A stretch of 64,000 nucleotides of DNA. Origin: an uncultured Draconibacterium sp. Its GTDB lineage: Bacteria > Bacteroidota > Bacteroidia > Bacteroidales > Prolixibacteraceae. Where the stretch lies: the NCBI RefSeq assembly GCF_963677575.1, contig NZ_OY782038.1:4405501-4469500 (forward strand), written 5' to 3'. Made by a program: the position numbers and the translations under genes. Of the stretch, positions 7,634-17,380 are shown one piece after another. The notes beneath the pieces were generated by a model, which saw only the letters and a program-made list of their open reading frames with translations, was not told where the DNA came from and did not search any database. The first letter of the stretch is position 1, and each line of letters starts with the position of its first letter.

Positions 7634-9136
7634 ATGATGAAGAAATTAAATCGAACGAACGCAACTGAAACAAATAGCTACCCAACACGCATCCTTCAGT
7701 TTGGTGAAGGAAACTTTTTACGTGCTTTTACCGACTGGATCGTTGATAAAATGAACAAAGAGATCGGTTTTAATGCCGGAGTTGATGTGGTGCAGCCGTT
7801 GCCAAATGGCATGGTTAATATGCTGAACGATCAGGACGGGCTTTACCATGTTTACCTGAAAGGGATTAAAGATGGCAAACCGGTAACCGAGTTTTCGCTG
7901 GTCGACTGTATCAATAAAGGCATCAATCCATATAGCGAATTTGAATCGTACAAAGAAAGTATCCTGAATCCCGATCTTCGTTTTGTATTTTCGAATACTA
8001 CTGAAGCGGGTATCAGCTGGGAAGAAAGCGACACGCTGGAAATGACTCCACAAGCTTCGTTTCCTGCAAAAGTGGCTGCCATGTTGTACATGCGCTACAA
8101 GGAATTCGATGGCGACAAATCAAAAGGTTTAATATTCTTCGCTTGCGAGCTGATCGACCGAAACGGCGATATGCTTAAGAAATTCGTATTGCAACATGCC
8201 GAAAAGTGGAACCTTGGCGACGATTTTATAACCTGGGTGAACGAAGCTTGTTGTTTCTGCAGCACGCTGGTCGATCGTATTGTTCCCGGTTTTCCTCGCG
8301 ACGAGATCAAAGATATTCAGGAGGAGTTGGGCTACGAAGATAACCTGGTGGTTGTGGGCGAATATTTCCATTTGTGGGTGATTGAAGCTCCGGAATGGGT
8401 GCAGGATGAGTTTCCTGCAGAAAAAGCCGGCCTGGAAGTGAAGTTCGTAAAAGACATGAAACGTTTCCGCGAGCAAAAAGTACAGGTGCTGAATGGTTGC
8501 CATACCGGTAGTTACGCAGTGTCGTACCTCAGCGGAATTGAAACCGTGCGCGATGCCTACGAAAACCTTGAGGTGGGTAGTTTTATGAAAGAACTGGTTT
8601 ACGACGAGGTGCTGCCGGTTTTGGACGGAACAGCAAAGGAACTGAAGAAATTTGCCAACAAGATTTTGGAGCGTTTTGCCAACCCGTTTATTCGTCACCA
8701 GTGGCAAAGTATTGCATTAAATGCTATGTCGAAATGGGAAACGCGTAACTTACCTTCGCTGATTAACTTCGAACAAAAGCACGGTATGCTGCCACAAAAA
8801 CTGGTGTTCTCGCTGGCAGCAATGATCGCTTATTTTAAAGGTGAGGCTAACGGTGAAGAATACAATGTTCAGGATGATGAATGGATCGTTGATTTTTACA
8901 AAGAAGCCTGGGCAGAATGTGATGGTCGTCCGATCTCGATTTACAATTTGTGTGAAAAAGTATTGAGCCTTGATAAAGTTTGGAAACAAAACCTGAATGA
9001 TATTCCAAACCTGACAATTACCGTGAGCCACTACCTGTTTCTGATTACGCAGGTGGGCATGAAAAAAGCGGTTAAAGCGGTGCTTAGCGAAGATAATCCG
9101 CTGATGCAGATTACCATTGACAAGATGAGCAATTAA
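7634..9136 (+). CDS. uxaB: Tagaturonate reductase (altronate oxidoreductase)
   Basis: Mannitol-dehydrogenase-family enzyme (500 aa; E. coli UxaB is slightly shorter) that reduces D-tagaturonate to D-altronate with NADH, the step of galacturonate breakdown before UxaA. The N-terminus contains RILQFGEGNFLRAF, the Rossmann segment typical of UxaB, and the middle holds the conserved KVQVLNGCHTG stretch. No signal peptide is present, so it is cytosolic. It is followed after 99 bases by uxaA, and the two form a clear operon controlled from the palindrome-bearing region upstream. UxaC, KdgK and Eda are not in this window. Confidence 0.95.
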   Translation: MMKKLNRTNATETNSYPTRILQFGEGNFLRAFTDWIVDKMNKEIGFNAGVDVVQPLPNGMVNMLNDQDGLYHVYLKGIKDGKPVTEFSLVDCINKGINPYSEFESYKESILNPDLRFVFSNTTEAGISWEESDTLEMTPQASFPAKVAAMLYMRYKEFDGDKSKGLIFFACELIDRNGDMLKKFVLQHAEKWNLGDDFITWVNEACCFCSTLVDRIVPGFPRDEIKDIQEELGYEDNLVVVGEYFHLWVIEAPEWVQDEFPAEKAGLEVKFVKDMKRFREQKVQVLNGCHTGSYAVSYLSGIETVRDAYENLEVGSFMKELVYDEVLPVLDGTAKELKKFANKILERFANPFIRHQWQSIALNAMSKWETRNLPSLINFEQKHGMLPQKLVFSLAAMIAYFKGEANGEEYNVQDDEWIVDFYKEAWAECDGRPISIYNLCEKVLSLDKVWKQNLNDIPNLTITVSHYLFLITQVGMKKAVKAVLSEDNPLMQITIDKMSN

Positions 9137-9144
9137 ACAATGTA

Positions 9145-9219
9145 TTTCTCGCAGATTACGCGGATTTCGCTGAAATTGATTATAAAAACATCTGTGTTAT
9201 CCGCGCCATCTGCGAGAAA
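9145..9219. repeat. Palindromic spacer repeat inside the uxaBA operon
   Basis: A 75-bp element with perfect 12-bp terminal inverted repeats (TTTCTCGCAGAT at 9,145-9,156; its complement at 9,208-9,219) and an inner CGCGGAT/ATCCGCG pair. I recognise the CGCAGATTACGCGGATT style as a widespread Bacteroidota spacer repeat. It sits wholly between the uxaB stop and the uxaA start, where it would form a stable hairpin in the messenger. A degraded relative lies near 15,880-15,925. Confidence 0.75.
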
Positions 9220-9235
9220 TTTTAAGAAAACAGAA

Positions 9236-10723
9236 ATGGCAGACTACATAAAAATAAATCCAACCGACAATGTGATCATTGCCTTAAAAGATTTTTCGGT
9301 AGGTGATACCATTGAGGTTGAAGAACAGAAACTAACGATTGTTGGTGATGTTCCGAAAGGGCATAAAATTGCGCTTACAACAATTGCCGAAAACGAAGAC
9401 ATTATTAAATATGGTGCGCCGATTGGCCATGCGACACAAGCCATCGAAGCCGGAGAACACATACATGTTCAGAATCTGAAAACAAATCTTTCGGGCACCA
9501 TCAATTATTCGTTCGATCAGAAATTGAACGAACTTGTCATTGCCGAACGTCAACTAACTTTTAACGGATACAAACGAAGCAACGGCAAGGTTGGAATTCG
9601 CAATGAGTTGTGGATTGTTCCAACAGTTGGTTGTGTAAACGGTCAGGCGCAGCAGATCATCGACATGTTTAAACAGGAAGTAAATCCTATGGATATTGAT
9701 GGGGTAGAGGTGTTTAAACACAGCTACGGTTGTTCGCAGTTGGGCGACGATCATGTGAACACGCAAAAGGCACTGGCAGATGTGATCAACCATCCGAATG
9801 CCGGTGGTGTTTTTGTGCTCGGTTTAGGTTGCGAAAACAACCAGATCGATCACCTGAAAAAGTTTATTGGCGATTTCGATGAAAGCCGGGTGCGTTTTTT
9901 AGCAGCCCAGGATGTGGAAGATGAAGTGGAAACCGGACTGGAGATTTTGAAAGAAATTTATGAGGTGATGCACACTGATAAACGCGAGGCTGTTCCACTT
10001 TCGGAGCTGAATATCGGTTTAAAATGTGGTGGTTCAGATGGATTTTCAGGAATTACTGCCAACCCTCTTGTCGGTGCTTTTTCCGATTTTCTGGTGGCGC
10101 AGGGTGGAACAACAATTCTTACCGAAGTCCCAGAAATGTTTGGTGCGGAAACGCTGCTGATGGAGCGTGCTCAAAACAAAGGGGTGTTCGATAAAACGGT
10201 GAGCCTGATCAACGATTTCAAAGATTACTACCTGCAACATAATTTACCGGTTTACGAAAATCCGTCGCCGGGAAACAAAAAAGGTGGTATTTCAACGCTC
10301 GAGGATAAATCGCTGGGATGTACCCAAAAAGGTGGTACTGCAACAGTGGTCGACGTGTTGAAATATGCTGAGCCGCTAAAAACAAAAGGTTTGAATTTGT
10401 TGTCGGCACCGGGAAATGACTTGGTAGCAGCATCGGCACTTGGTTTTAGCGGTTGTCAGATGGTATTGTTCACCACAGGTCGCGGAACACCGTTTGGTAG
10501 TTTTGTGCCAACCATGAAAATTTCTACTAATTCTGATTTGTACAACAAAAAGAAAAACTGGATAGATTTCAACGCCGGCACTTTGCTCGAAGGCAAAACC
10601 ATGGACGAGCTTTTGGAAGACTTTGTTCAGTTTATAATTGAAGTGGCCAGCGGCAAACAATTAAACCACGAAAAAACCGGGTTTAAAGAAATTGCCATTT
10701 TTAAAACAGGAGTAACGTTATAG
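9236..10723 (+). CDS. uxaA: Altronate dehydratase
   Basis: Converts D-altronate to 2-keto-3-deoxygluconate in hexuronate breakdown; the family uses iron. The 495-aa length equals that of the E. coli enzyme. Residues about 1-95 form the SAF domain (MADYIKINPTDNV start), followed by the catalytic domain with YGCSQLGDDH, GLGCENNQ, GLKCGGSDGFSG and GCTQKGGT, whose cysteines and histidines are typical of the family. The frame is open back to 9,140, but that stretch translates the palindromic repeat, so I start at the ATG at 9,236. It is the second gene of the uxaBA operon and ends at a bidirectional terminator shared with the converging protease gene. Confidence 0.95.
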   Translation: MADYIKINPTDNVIIALKDFSVGDTIEVEEQKLTIVGDVPKGHKIALTTIAENEDIIKYGAPIGHATQAIEAGEHIHVQNLKTNLSGTINYSFDQKLNELVIAERQLTFNGYKRSNGKVGIRNELWIVPTVGCVNGQAQQIIDMFKQEVNPMDIDGVEVFKHSYGCSQLGDDHVNTQKALADVINHPNAGGVFVLGLGCENNQIDHLKKFIGDFDESRVRFLAAQDVEDEVETGLEILKEIYEVMHTDKREAVPLSELNIGLKCGGSDGFSGITANPLVGAFSDFLVAQGGTTILTEVPEMFGAETLLMERAQNKGVFDKTVSLINDFKDYYLQHNLPVYENPSPGNKKGGISTLEDKSLGCTQKGGTATVVDVLKYAEPLKTKGLNLLSAPGNDLVAASALGFSGCQMVLFTTGRGTPFGSFVPTMKISTNSDLYNKKKNWIDFNAGTLLEGKTMDELLEDFVQFIIEVASGKQLNHEKTGFKEIAIFKTGVTL

Positions 10724-10783
10724 CTACCATAATTGAGAAGTATTATTTACGTCCCTGCAGCCGTTGGTTGTGGGGATTTTTAT

Positions 10784-10814
10784 GAAAAAAGGGGCGATTG
10801 TTCGCCCCTTTTTC
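10784..10814. terminator. Bidirectional terminator between uxaA and the metalloprotease gene
   Basis: GGGGCG/CGCCCC stem (10,791-10,796 and 10,803-10,808) with a 6-base loop, flanked by A-run and T-run on the two sides, so it can end transcripts from both directions. Confidence 0.85.
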
Positions 10815-10817
10815 ATT

Positions 10818-13190
10818 TTATTCCATCCCAATGGGTGCCCCCTGCGGAGGCATAACTTCTCGTGCAATTTTAAATTTCTCAGGATCTTTTTCAAATAGAT
10901 TGATCCTTGACATCGCATAACCATAATGCGCTTTAATGCTGCCGCTTGACAAAGCGTATTTCTGTGTTGAGTATAAAAGCAAATCCTGCAATTTTAGCCA
11001 GGCAATGGCTTTTACTTCGTTTGATGCAGCATCGTCGGTTGCCAGTGCAGCGAGGTAAGTTAAGAAAGAATTATCCACCACTTTCTGCAATTCGCCGTAG
11101 TAGCCTTCCGCCTTTTCTGCTTTCCAGGTAGCCGAAATAATATCGTCCAATACTGAGCTTAAACCGGGTAATTCCGCATTTCTGCTGTGGTATTCGAGCA
11201 TCCGTTGTGCTCTTTTTGAGTCGGTAATTTCGCTAAACACCATGTTGGCAAGTGCTCCTGCAGCGCTCAACGGATCGAATGTTGCTCCGGTTTTTGATTG
11301 TACATTTTCGGTCTGACTACGGTAATATCCCATCGGTTGCGGCGGGATTAACTCCAATAAATTTTCAGGAATAGCCAGTGCTTCAGGAGTAAGCGTTGCA
11401 AGCAGTGCATCCAATGCTTTATTCTGTTCTTCCGCAGGAACCATTTTGGTAACAAACTGGTCGCCGCCTTTTAGCGCATATCGATAATTCAGCCCGCCCA
11501 AAACGTTAGCCGAAGCTGTTATCTGGTAGCGGTGAAAATAATAAATCGGTACCAGTACATTTTCCAGACTAGCATAAGGTGTGCCTTCAGGAATTGTATT
11601 TTCTCCAAAATTTTTGAGCGCGATTTCTCTAATATTCATCATACGAAGCAGCTCGTCGTAAGGATTCTCTCCGTTATCCCACTGGTGAGTGTATGGGTGA
11701 ACACCGCTTGAAGATGTAGCATCGGATAAAAAGGAGAGGCCATTTTCCATGCTTTTTGAAAGGATTTTATTCAACCCAGCTTTTTCATCGGTACCTTCAG
11801 GAAACTGCGAGTATCCATAGGCAATAGAAACTTTGTCCCATTCACCAATTTTATCATCGTACGCTTCCGAGAGATCGATTTTCCCGTTTTTAATTTTAAC
11901 CATTGGTTGCGGGTAATCCATAACCGATGTGCGTCCTTCGGAACTTGAACTGTAGGCATGCGAAAGACCGATGGTATGTCCAACTTCGTGAGCCGATAAT
12001 TGCCTAATGCGGGCGAGTGCCATTTCTTTGGCGCGCTCCATTTCTTTTGCATCTCTACCGTATGGCGAAATCAATCCTTGAGCGATCATAAAATCCTGAC
12101 GTATACGCAAAGAACCAAGTGAAACATGACCTTTCAGAATCTCTCCGGTTCGTGGATCCATCACTGATGCGCCGTATGACCAACCACGGGTTGAGCGGTG
12201 TACCCATTGAATAACGTTGTATCGAACATCCAACATATCTGCACCTTCGGGCATTTCTTTAACGATAAACGCGTTTTTAAAGCCGGCAGCTTCAAACGCC
12301 TGGTTCCACCAACTGGCACCTTCAATCAGCGCTGATTTTATTGGTTCCGGGGCTCCACGGTCGACGTAATATATTATAGGCTCAACAGGTTCGCTGATGG
12401 CAGCATTAGGATCTTTCTTCTCCAGGCGATGGCGACGGATAAATCGTTTTGTTATCGGCTCGTCAATCGGCGTGGCATAATCCAGATAGCTAATTCCTCC
12501 GTAGCCTGCACGCGGATCAAACTCACGTCTTTTATAATTGTCATCGGGTAGTTCGATAAACGAATGATGTTGCCGGATGGTAACTGCATCAGCTGAGGGA
12601 GTAACACTCCCAACCAACCTTCCTGCGGGTTTCCCGGTGAAAGTCAGTATCGCTTCAAACTCGCAGTTTTTAGGAAAGCTTCTTAATCCATCTTGATAAA
12701 TGGCTGATCTTGATTTGTCAATCTTATAAGAACCTTGCAAAGTTGTTGCAACGCGTCCACGATCCTCCAGCAGAAAATCGGTAGCATCAACATAATAAAT
12801 GCCGTCTTCTTCTTTATTAATGGTAAAGCCCCATAATACTGAGGTGGCAAAAGCATCGTCGACAGCCTTTACTTCGTCGGCATTACTGCTCGAAGCGCGG
12901 TAATCATAATTTACTTCCGTTAGTAAAAGTTTATTGCCGGCTTTTACGAACTTAACAACGTGCGTTCCGGTTAATTTCCCACGGTCGAGACCAAGATCGT
13001 TAGAACCCACACCCGAGGCTAACGATGTTACATATAAAAATTCAGTGTCGAGTTGGTTTATTGCCAATTCAACTTTGCCGTCATCTTCATTATAAGTAAA
13101 ATTAAAAAAGCCGGAGAATTCCTGTGCTGCTAAATCACATATGCCAAGAGTAAAGGCAATAATTAAAATTAGTAAGGATTTTGTTTTCAT
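10818..13190 (-). CDS. Exported zinc-dependent metalloprotease (DUF4953/DUF5117 type)
   Basis: A metzincin-type protease of 790 aa. A type I signal peptide runs to about residue 23 (AAQ before E). The zinc site HEVGHTIGLSH lies at residues 401-411 and the Met-turn VMDYP about 20 residues later, giving HExxHxxGxxH with a methionine turn. The flanking domains match the large Bacteroidota zinc-dependent metalloprotease family. It should act in the periplasm or outside; the substrate is unknown. I start at the ATG at 13,190 because the signal peptide begins there, although the frame extends 15 codons upstream. It is a single gene, convergent with uxaA. Confidence 0.88.
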   Translation of the reverse strand: MKTKSLLILIIAFTLGICDLAAQEFSGFFNFTYNEDDGKVELAINQLDTEFLYVTSLASGVGSNDLGLDRGKLTGTHVVKFVKAGNKLLLTEVNYDYRASSSNADEVKAVDDAFATSVLWGFTINKEEDGIYYVDATDFLLEDRGRVATTLQGSYKIDKSRSAIYQDGLRSFPKNCEFEAILTFTGKPAGRLVGSVTPSADAVTIRQHHSFIELPDDNYKRREFDPRAGYGGISYLDYATPIDEPITKRFIRRHRLEKKDPNAAISEPVEPIIYYVDRGAPEPIKSALIEGASWWNQAFEAAGFKNAFIVKEMPEGADMLDVRYNVIQWVHRSTRGWSYGASVMDPRTGEILKGHVSLGSLRIRQDFMIAQGLISPYGRDAKEMERAKEMALARIRQLSAHEVGHTIGLSHAYSSSSEGRTSVMDYPQPMVKIKNGKIDLSEAYDDKIGEWDKVSIAYGYSQFPEGTDEKAGLNKILSKSMENGLSFLSDATSSSGVHPYTHQWDNGENPYDELLRMMNIREIALKNFGENTIPEGTPYASLENVLVPIYYFHRYQITASANVLGGLNYRYALKGGDQFVTKMVPAEEQNKALDALLATLTPEALAIPENLLELIPPQPMGYYRSQTENVQSKTGATFDPLSAAGALANMVFSEITDSKRAQRMLEYHSRNAELPGLSSVLDDIISATWKAEKAEGYYGELQKVVDNSFLTYLAALATDDAASNEVKAIAWLKLQDLLLYSTQKYALSSGSIKAHYGYAMSRINLFEKDPEKFKIAREVMPPQGAPIGME

Positions 13191-13510
13191 TTTTGTATGT
13201 GCAAAAAGTAATTGATTTGGCTCTGAAAGTAGCAATAATTTTAAACAATGACTCTGTATGTGTCAAAACTCTTTTATAAGGTTGGTATTTGAACTAAAAT
13301 GGTAGAGGTGGTGCGACTTTTAGATTAGTGTTAAAAAATATTCAACCTGTTGTCAAATACATAAGCTAAAATTTCTCATCTCGTTTAGAAATTTATCTTT
13401 GTCTATTGCAAAAACTTTTTTTTGTAAAACCGGACTGGAAACCAAAAGAAGAACAATTTTCAATTTAATACTAAACCGTAGCCAAAAGCTACATTAAAAA
13501 TTATCATCTT
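13191..13510. other. Divergent intergenic region between the metalloprotease gene and hppA
   Basis: 320 bases between divergent genes. It holds the hppA -7 box at 13,394; I see no clear promoter for the protease gene and no repeat. Confidence 0.5.
13394..13401 (+). promoter_or_regulatory. -7 promoter box for hppA
   Basis: TATCTTTG matches TAnnTTTG exactly. It implies a leader of roughly 100 bases before the hppA ATG. No clear TTG lies 19 bases upstream. Confidence 0.4.
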
Positions 13511-15805
13511 ATGAGCAGTATTTTTATTATAGTGCCAATTGCCTCGATTTTGGCATTGGTATTTGCCTGGATATTCTTCAAATCTATGATGAAGAATTCA
13601 GAAGGTACTGACAGAATGAAGGAAATTGCCCAGCACGTTCGTGATGGTGCAATGGCATATCTGAGACGACAGTACAAAGTAGTATTTATCGTTTTTGTGG
13701 TTCTGTTTATACTACTTGCCATTATGGCATTTTTCAAAGTTCAAAACCCGTTTGTTCCTATCGCATTCCTTACCGGCGGTTTTTTCTCCGGTTTGTGTGG
13801 ATTCCTTGGAATGAAAACCGCAACTTTTGCATCAGCACGTACCGCCCACGGAGCCTCGCAGTCGTTAAACAAAGGCCTGCAGGTGGCATTCCGTAGTGGA
13901 GCCGTAATGGGATTGGTTGTTGTAGGTTTTGCACTTCTCGATATCGCAGCCTGGTATTTATTTTTGAGCGAGGTGGTTTTCACTCCCGATCATATGACAA
14001 ACGGACTGCATTTCCTCGGTCTCGACTTTGTTCATGCAGGAACTACTGAACAGCAAAAGTTAGTTGAGATTACCACAACGATGCTTACCTTCGGAATGGG
14101 TGCATCTACACAGGCGTTATTTGCGCGTGTTGGTGGTGGTATTTATACCAAAGCTGCCGACGTTGGTGCCGACCTTGTAGGTAAAGTTGAAGCTGGTATT
14201 CCTGAAGACGACCCACGTAACCCTGCAACTATTGCCGATAACGTAGGTGATAACGTAGGTGATGTGGCCGGTATGGGAGCCGATCTTTACGAATCGTACG
14301 CAGGTTCTATTTTGGCAACTGCGGCATTGGGCGCAGCACTTCCTGCAATTGCACTGAAGAGTGCAGATATTGATCCGATAAAAGCCGTTACAGCACCAAT
14401 GATTGTTGCTGCAATTGGTATCATTTTGTCGATTATTGGTATTTACATGGTACGTACAAAAGAATCGGCAACGCAAAAAACTTTGTTGCGTGCATTGTTT
14501 ATCGGAACTTTTGGTAGTTCTATTCTTATATTGATTGCCCTGGTAGGACTTGCTTTTGCAGGATGGATTACCTGGGGTGTTTTCTGGGCTGTAATTATTG
14601 GTTTGGCTGCCGGTGTTATCATTGGTCAGGCTACCGAATATTATACTTCTGACGAGTACAAACCAACAAAAGGAATTGCCGAGCAGGCTCAACAAGGTCC
14701 GGCTACAACCATTATCGATGGTATTGCTGTTGGGATGAGTTCAACCTGGATTCCTGTTGTGACTATCGTGCTGGGAATTATGGGAGCTTTTTATGCTGCC
14801 GGGGGAGCATCGCAGTTTGCCATGGGGGTTTACGGAATTGGTTTTGCCGCGGTAGGAATGCTTTCTACTTTAGGTATTACGCTGGCTACTGATGCATTCG
14901 GACCGATTGCAGACAACGCAGGTGGTAACGCCGAGATGTCGGAATTAGATCCTGAAGTTCGTGAACGTACCGATGCTTTGGATATGCTTGGTAATACAAC
15001 AGCGGCAACCGGTAAAGGATTTGCAATTGGTTCTGCTGCACTTACTGCAATGGCGCTTATTTCGGCCTATATGGAAGAAGTTCGTTTGTGGTTTGGTAAA
15101 ATTGCCAAAGGCGGCGAAGGTTTTGTTACTAAAGGACAATATATTTTCTATAACGACGTGGCTCCTGCAGTTCACGACGGAATGCAGGCAGTGAAAATTT
15201 CGGCAGCTTCGGTTAAAGATTTTTCGGCAGCTTACGATATTACACTTTTCAACCCGATGTTTCTGGGAGGTATTTTCCTTGGATCGATGATGGCTTTCCT
15301 TTTTAGTGCACTAACAATGAAAGCTGTAGGTCGTGCTGCTTCTGCGATGGTAGAGGAAGTTCGTCGTCAGTTCCGCGAGATTAAAGGTATTTTGGAAGGA
15401 ACAGCAACTCCGGAGTATGCAAAATGTGTTGAGATTTCGACAAAAGGTGCTCAGCGCGAAATGTTGTTGCCATCGTTGGTAGCTATTATTGTACCGATTA
15501 TTGTTGGTGCAGCAATGGGAGTAGCCGGTGTAATCGGTCTGTTGGCCGGTGGATTAACAGCCGGATTTACATTAGCTGTGTTTATGAATAATGCAGGTGG
15601 AGCATGGGATAACGCTAAAAAATTCATCGAAAAAGGTAACTACGGTGGAAAAGGTAGCGAGGCACACCACGCAGGTGTTGTAGGCGATACTGTAGGCGAT
15701 CCTTTCAAAGATACTTCAGGACCATCGTTGAATATCCTGATTAAATTAATGACTATGGTTTCGGTTGTAATGGCCGGTTTAACTGTAACATTGAGTTTAC
15801 TGTAA
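13511..15805 (+). CDS. hppA: Membrane-bound ion-pumping pyrophosphatase, potassium-dependent type
   Basis: Hydrolyses pyrophosphate to drive H+ and/or Na+ across the cytoplasmic membrane. The 764-aa protein is almost entirely transmembrane (about 16 segments). It has the diagnostic DVGADLVGKVEAGIPEDDPRNPA loop, the DNVGDNVGDVAGMGADLYESY segment and a C-terminal DNAKKF/GDTVGDPFKDTSGP motif. The GNTTAA motif at 494-499 has Ala where K+-independent enzymes have Lys, so it should be K+-dependent; many such enzymes pump Na+, and some Bacteroides ones pump both ions. It is a single gene with its own promoter and terminator. Confidence 0.96.
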   Translation: MSSIFIIVPIASILALVFAWIFFKSMMKNSEGTDRMKEIAQHVRDGAMAYLRRQYKVVFIVFVVLFILLAIMAFFKVQNPFVPIAFLTGGFFSGLCGFLGMKTATFASARTAHGASQSLNKGLQVAFRSGAVMGLVVVGFALLDIAAWYLFLSEVVFTPDHMTNGLHFLGLDFVHAGTTEQQKLVEITTTMLTFGMGASTQALFARVGGGIYTKAADVGADLVGKVEAGIPEDDPRNPATIADNVGDNVGDVAGMGADLYESYAGSILATAALGAALPAIALKSADIDPIKAVTAPMIVAAIGIILSIIGIYMVRTKESATQKTLLRALFIGTFGSSILILIALVGLAFAGWITWGVFWAVIIGLAAGVIIGQATEYYTSDEYKPTKGIAEQAQQGPATTIIDGIAVGMSSTWIPVVTIVLGIMGAFYAAGGASQFAMGVYGIGFAAVGMLSTLGITLATDAFGPIADNAGGNAEMSELDPEVRERTDALDMLGNTTAATGKGFAIGSAALTAMALISAYMEEVRLWFGKIAKGGEGFVTKGQYIFYNDVAPAVHDGMQAVKISAASVKDFSAAYDITLFNPMFLGGIFLGSMMAFLFSALTMKAVGRAASAMVEEVRRQFREIKGILEGTATPEYAKCVEISTKGAQREMLLPSLVAIIVPIIVGAAMGVAGVIGLLAGGLTAGFTLAVFMNNAGGAWDNAKKFIEKGNYGGKGSEAHHAGVVGDTVGDPFKDTSGPSLNILIKLMTMVSVVMAGLTVTLSLL

Positions 15806-15831
15806 GCAATTTTGTACACATAAAAATATAG

Positions 15832-15864
15832 AACCATCTGTCGGAAGGCAGGTGGTTTTTTTTT
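15832..15864 (+). terminator. Intrinsic terminator after hppA
   Basis: AACCATCTG (15,832-15,840) pairs with CAGGTGGTT (15,849-15,857), with one G-T pair, and is followed by a run of Ts. Confidence 0.8.
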
Positions 15865-16341
15865 GTGTTTGATTAGCTTGGAACGCAGATGACGCAGATT
15901 GTGAAAATTGTCGCTGAACCTTTTCAAACTTGGGGAGGTTGAAAGATTGTTAAACTATCAAATTGTATACTGAAAATTGCAAGTTGAAACTTTCTTTTGC
16001 TTTTTTCCTAAAAATTGCGATTGTGGATTGAACTTAGAACCCTGAATTCGGAACTTTTTTGCTTTGCAACTTGAGGCTGTTGGCACCGGGTATAGCATAT
16101 TGTGGCTCTTGTGTTGCGATGAAAGCTTACAATTTTACAATAACAACAATTGGCATTTTACAAACTCCTCCGTTTTTCTCACCACCTCATCCTTTCGGTG
16201 CTTAAAGTCTCATCTTCACACTGTCTCACGTCTCAATGTCTCTATCGCACATAAACAAAATTTAACTTCTTTATTGAACAAATTATTTGTAAATTCAGTT
16301 ACACTAAGAAAACATAAATTCTAATCATTAAAAATACTACC
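15865..16341. repeat. Long non-coding spacer with degenerate repeats
   Basis: About 480 bases without a credible gene. Around 15,880-15,925 the words ACGCAGATGACGCAGATT and TCGCTGA recall the palindromic element at 9,145 in degraded form. At 16,205-16,250 there are iterated GTCTCA/TCTCAT words. The small open frame at 16,064-16,324 is compositionally like the spacer and I do not call it. Confidence 0.5.
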
Positions 16342-17355
16342 ATGGCAAATCTTACAACAACTTATATGGGTGTAGAGTTAAAGAATCCACTCATACTTGG
16401 AGCAAGTAACCTAGTATCGAAACCCGATGTAATTAAACAAATTGAAGAAGCCGGAATTGGGGCGATTGTATATCGTTCGCTTTTCGAAGAGCAAATTCAG
16501 CTCGAAAGTCTGCAAATGGATGAGCTGCTCAGCGAATATGAAAACCGTAATGCAGAGATGACCGATCTTTTCCCTGGATTGGAACATGCCGGACCAAAGG
16601 AGCATTTATACAATGTAGAGAAATTGGTAAAAAGTGTTGATGTTCCTGTGTTTGCAAGTCTGAATGCCATTTACGAACCTACCTGGATTGAATATGCACA
16701 GGAACTGGAGAAAACGGGTGTTGCAGGTTTGGAAATCAACCTTTACGCCATACCGGGTTATTTCGAGGTAACCGGCGAATCGATCGAAGATAAGCAGGTG
16801 CAGATTGTAAAAGCCATTAAACAAGTGGTTAAAATTCCTGTAAGTGTAAAGATGAGTTTGTTTTACACCAATCCGTTGAATTTTATTAAAAAGGTTGATG
16901 AGGCCGGTGCTGATGGCTACGTACTGTTTAACCGTTTCTTCCAGCCGGAAATCGATATTGAAAAAGAAGAATATTTTTACCCCTGGGAACTGAGCAACCC
17001 TAAAGACCACATGATAAGTTTACGTTATGCAGGCTTATTACATGGCAATGTTGAAGGAAGTGTTTGTGTAAGCCGTGGTATTTACGATGCCAACGATGTT
17101 ATAAAGATGCTGCTTGCCGGTGCCGATGTGGTACAAATGGTAAGTACTATTTACCGCAATTCGCCATCTGTAGTGTCCGATATTTTGATGGATATTAATA
17201 AGTGGATGGACGACAAAGGATATAAAACTTTAGCTGATTTCAGGGGAAAACTTTCGCGTAAAAACATGAAAGATCCGTTTGCTTATCAGCGTGCACAATA
17301 TGTCGATATACTAACTAAATCAGAAGATATTTTCAAGAAATATCCGATGGTTTAA
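16342..17355 (+). CDS. Dihydroorotate dehydrogenase-like flavoprotein
   Basis: A TIM-barrel FMN protein (337 aa), cytosolic, of the group usually annotated as dihydroorotate dehydrogenase-like. It begins with the typical YMGVELKNPLILGASNL strand and ends with the phosphate-binding GADVVQMVSTIY segment of class 1 enzymes. The true pyrimidine enzyme is often encoded elsewhere in Bacteroidota, and proteins of this group are often found near pyruvate:ferredoxin oxidoreductase, which is not in this window. So substrate and electron acceptor are uncertain. It is a single gene, flanked by a long spacer and a strong terminator. Confidence 0.85.
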   Translation: MANLTTTYMGVELKNPLILGASNLVSKPDVIKQIEEAGIGAIVYRSLFEEQIQLESLQMDELLSEYENRNAEMTDLFPGLEHAGPKEHLYNVEKLVKSVDVPVFASLNAIYEPTWIEYAQELEKTGVAGLEINLYAIPGYFEVTGESIEDKQVQIVKAIKQVVKIPVSVKMSLFYTNPLNFIKKVDEAGADGYVLFNRFFQPEIDIEKEEYFYPWELSNPKDHMISLRYAGLLHGNVEGSVCVSRGIYDANDVIKMLLAGADVVQMVSTIYRNSPSVVSDILMDINKWMDDKGYKTLADFRGKLSRKNMKDPFAYQRAQYVDILTKSEDIFKKYPMV

Positions 17356-17380
17356 TAGAGTAGATTTTTCGTAGCATAAA

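Noticed and set aside
8129..8707. 192-aa frame opposite uxaB
   Set aside because: Antisense shadow of a well-conserved gene; no promoter or similarity.
9140..9235. N-terminal extension of UxaA starting at 9,140
   Set aside because: The extra codons translate the palindromic spacer repeat; the family N-terminus starts at the ATG at 9,236.
14117..14695. 192-aa frame opposite hppA
   Set aside because: It is antisense to a conserved gene, rich in Cys, Asn and Thr from the complementary codons, and has no start signals of its own.
16064..16324. 86-aa frame in the spacer before the DHOD-like gene
   Set aside because: It lies in degenerate, repeat-like sequence; composition is unlike a protein and nothing conserved is seen.
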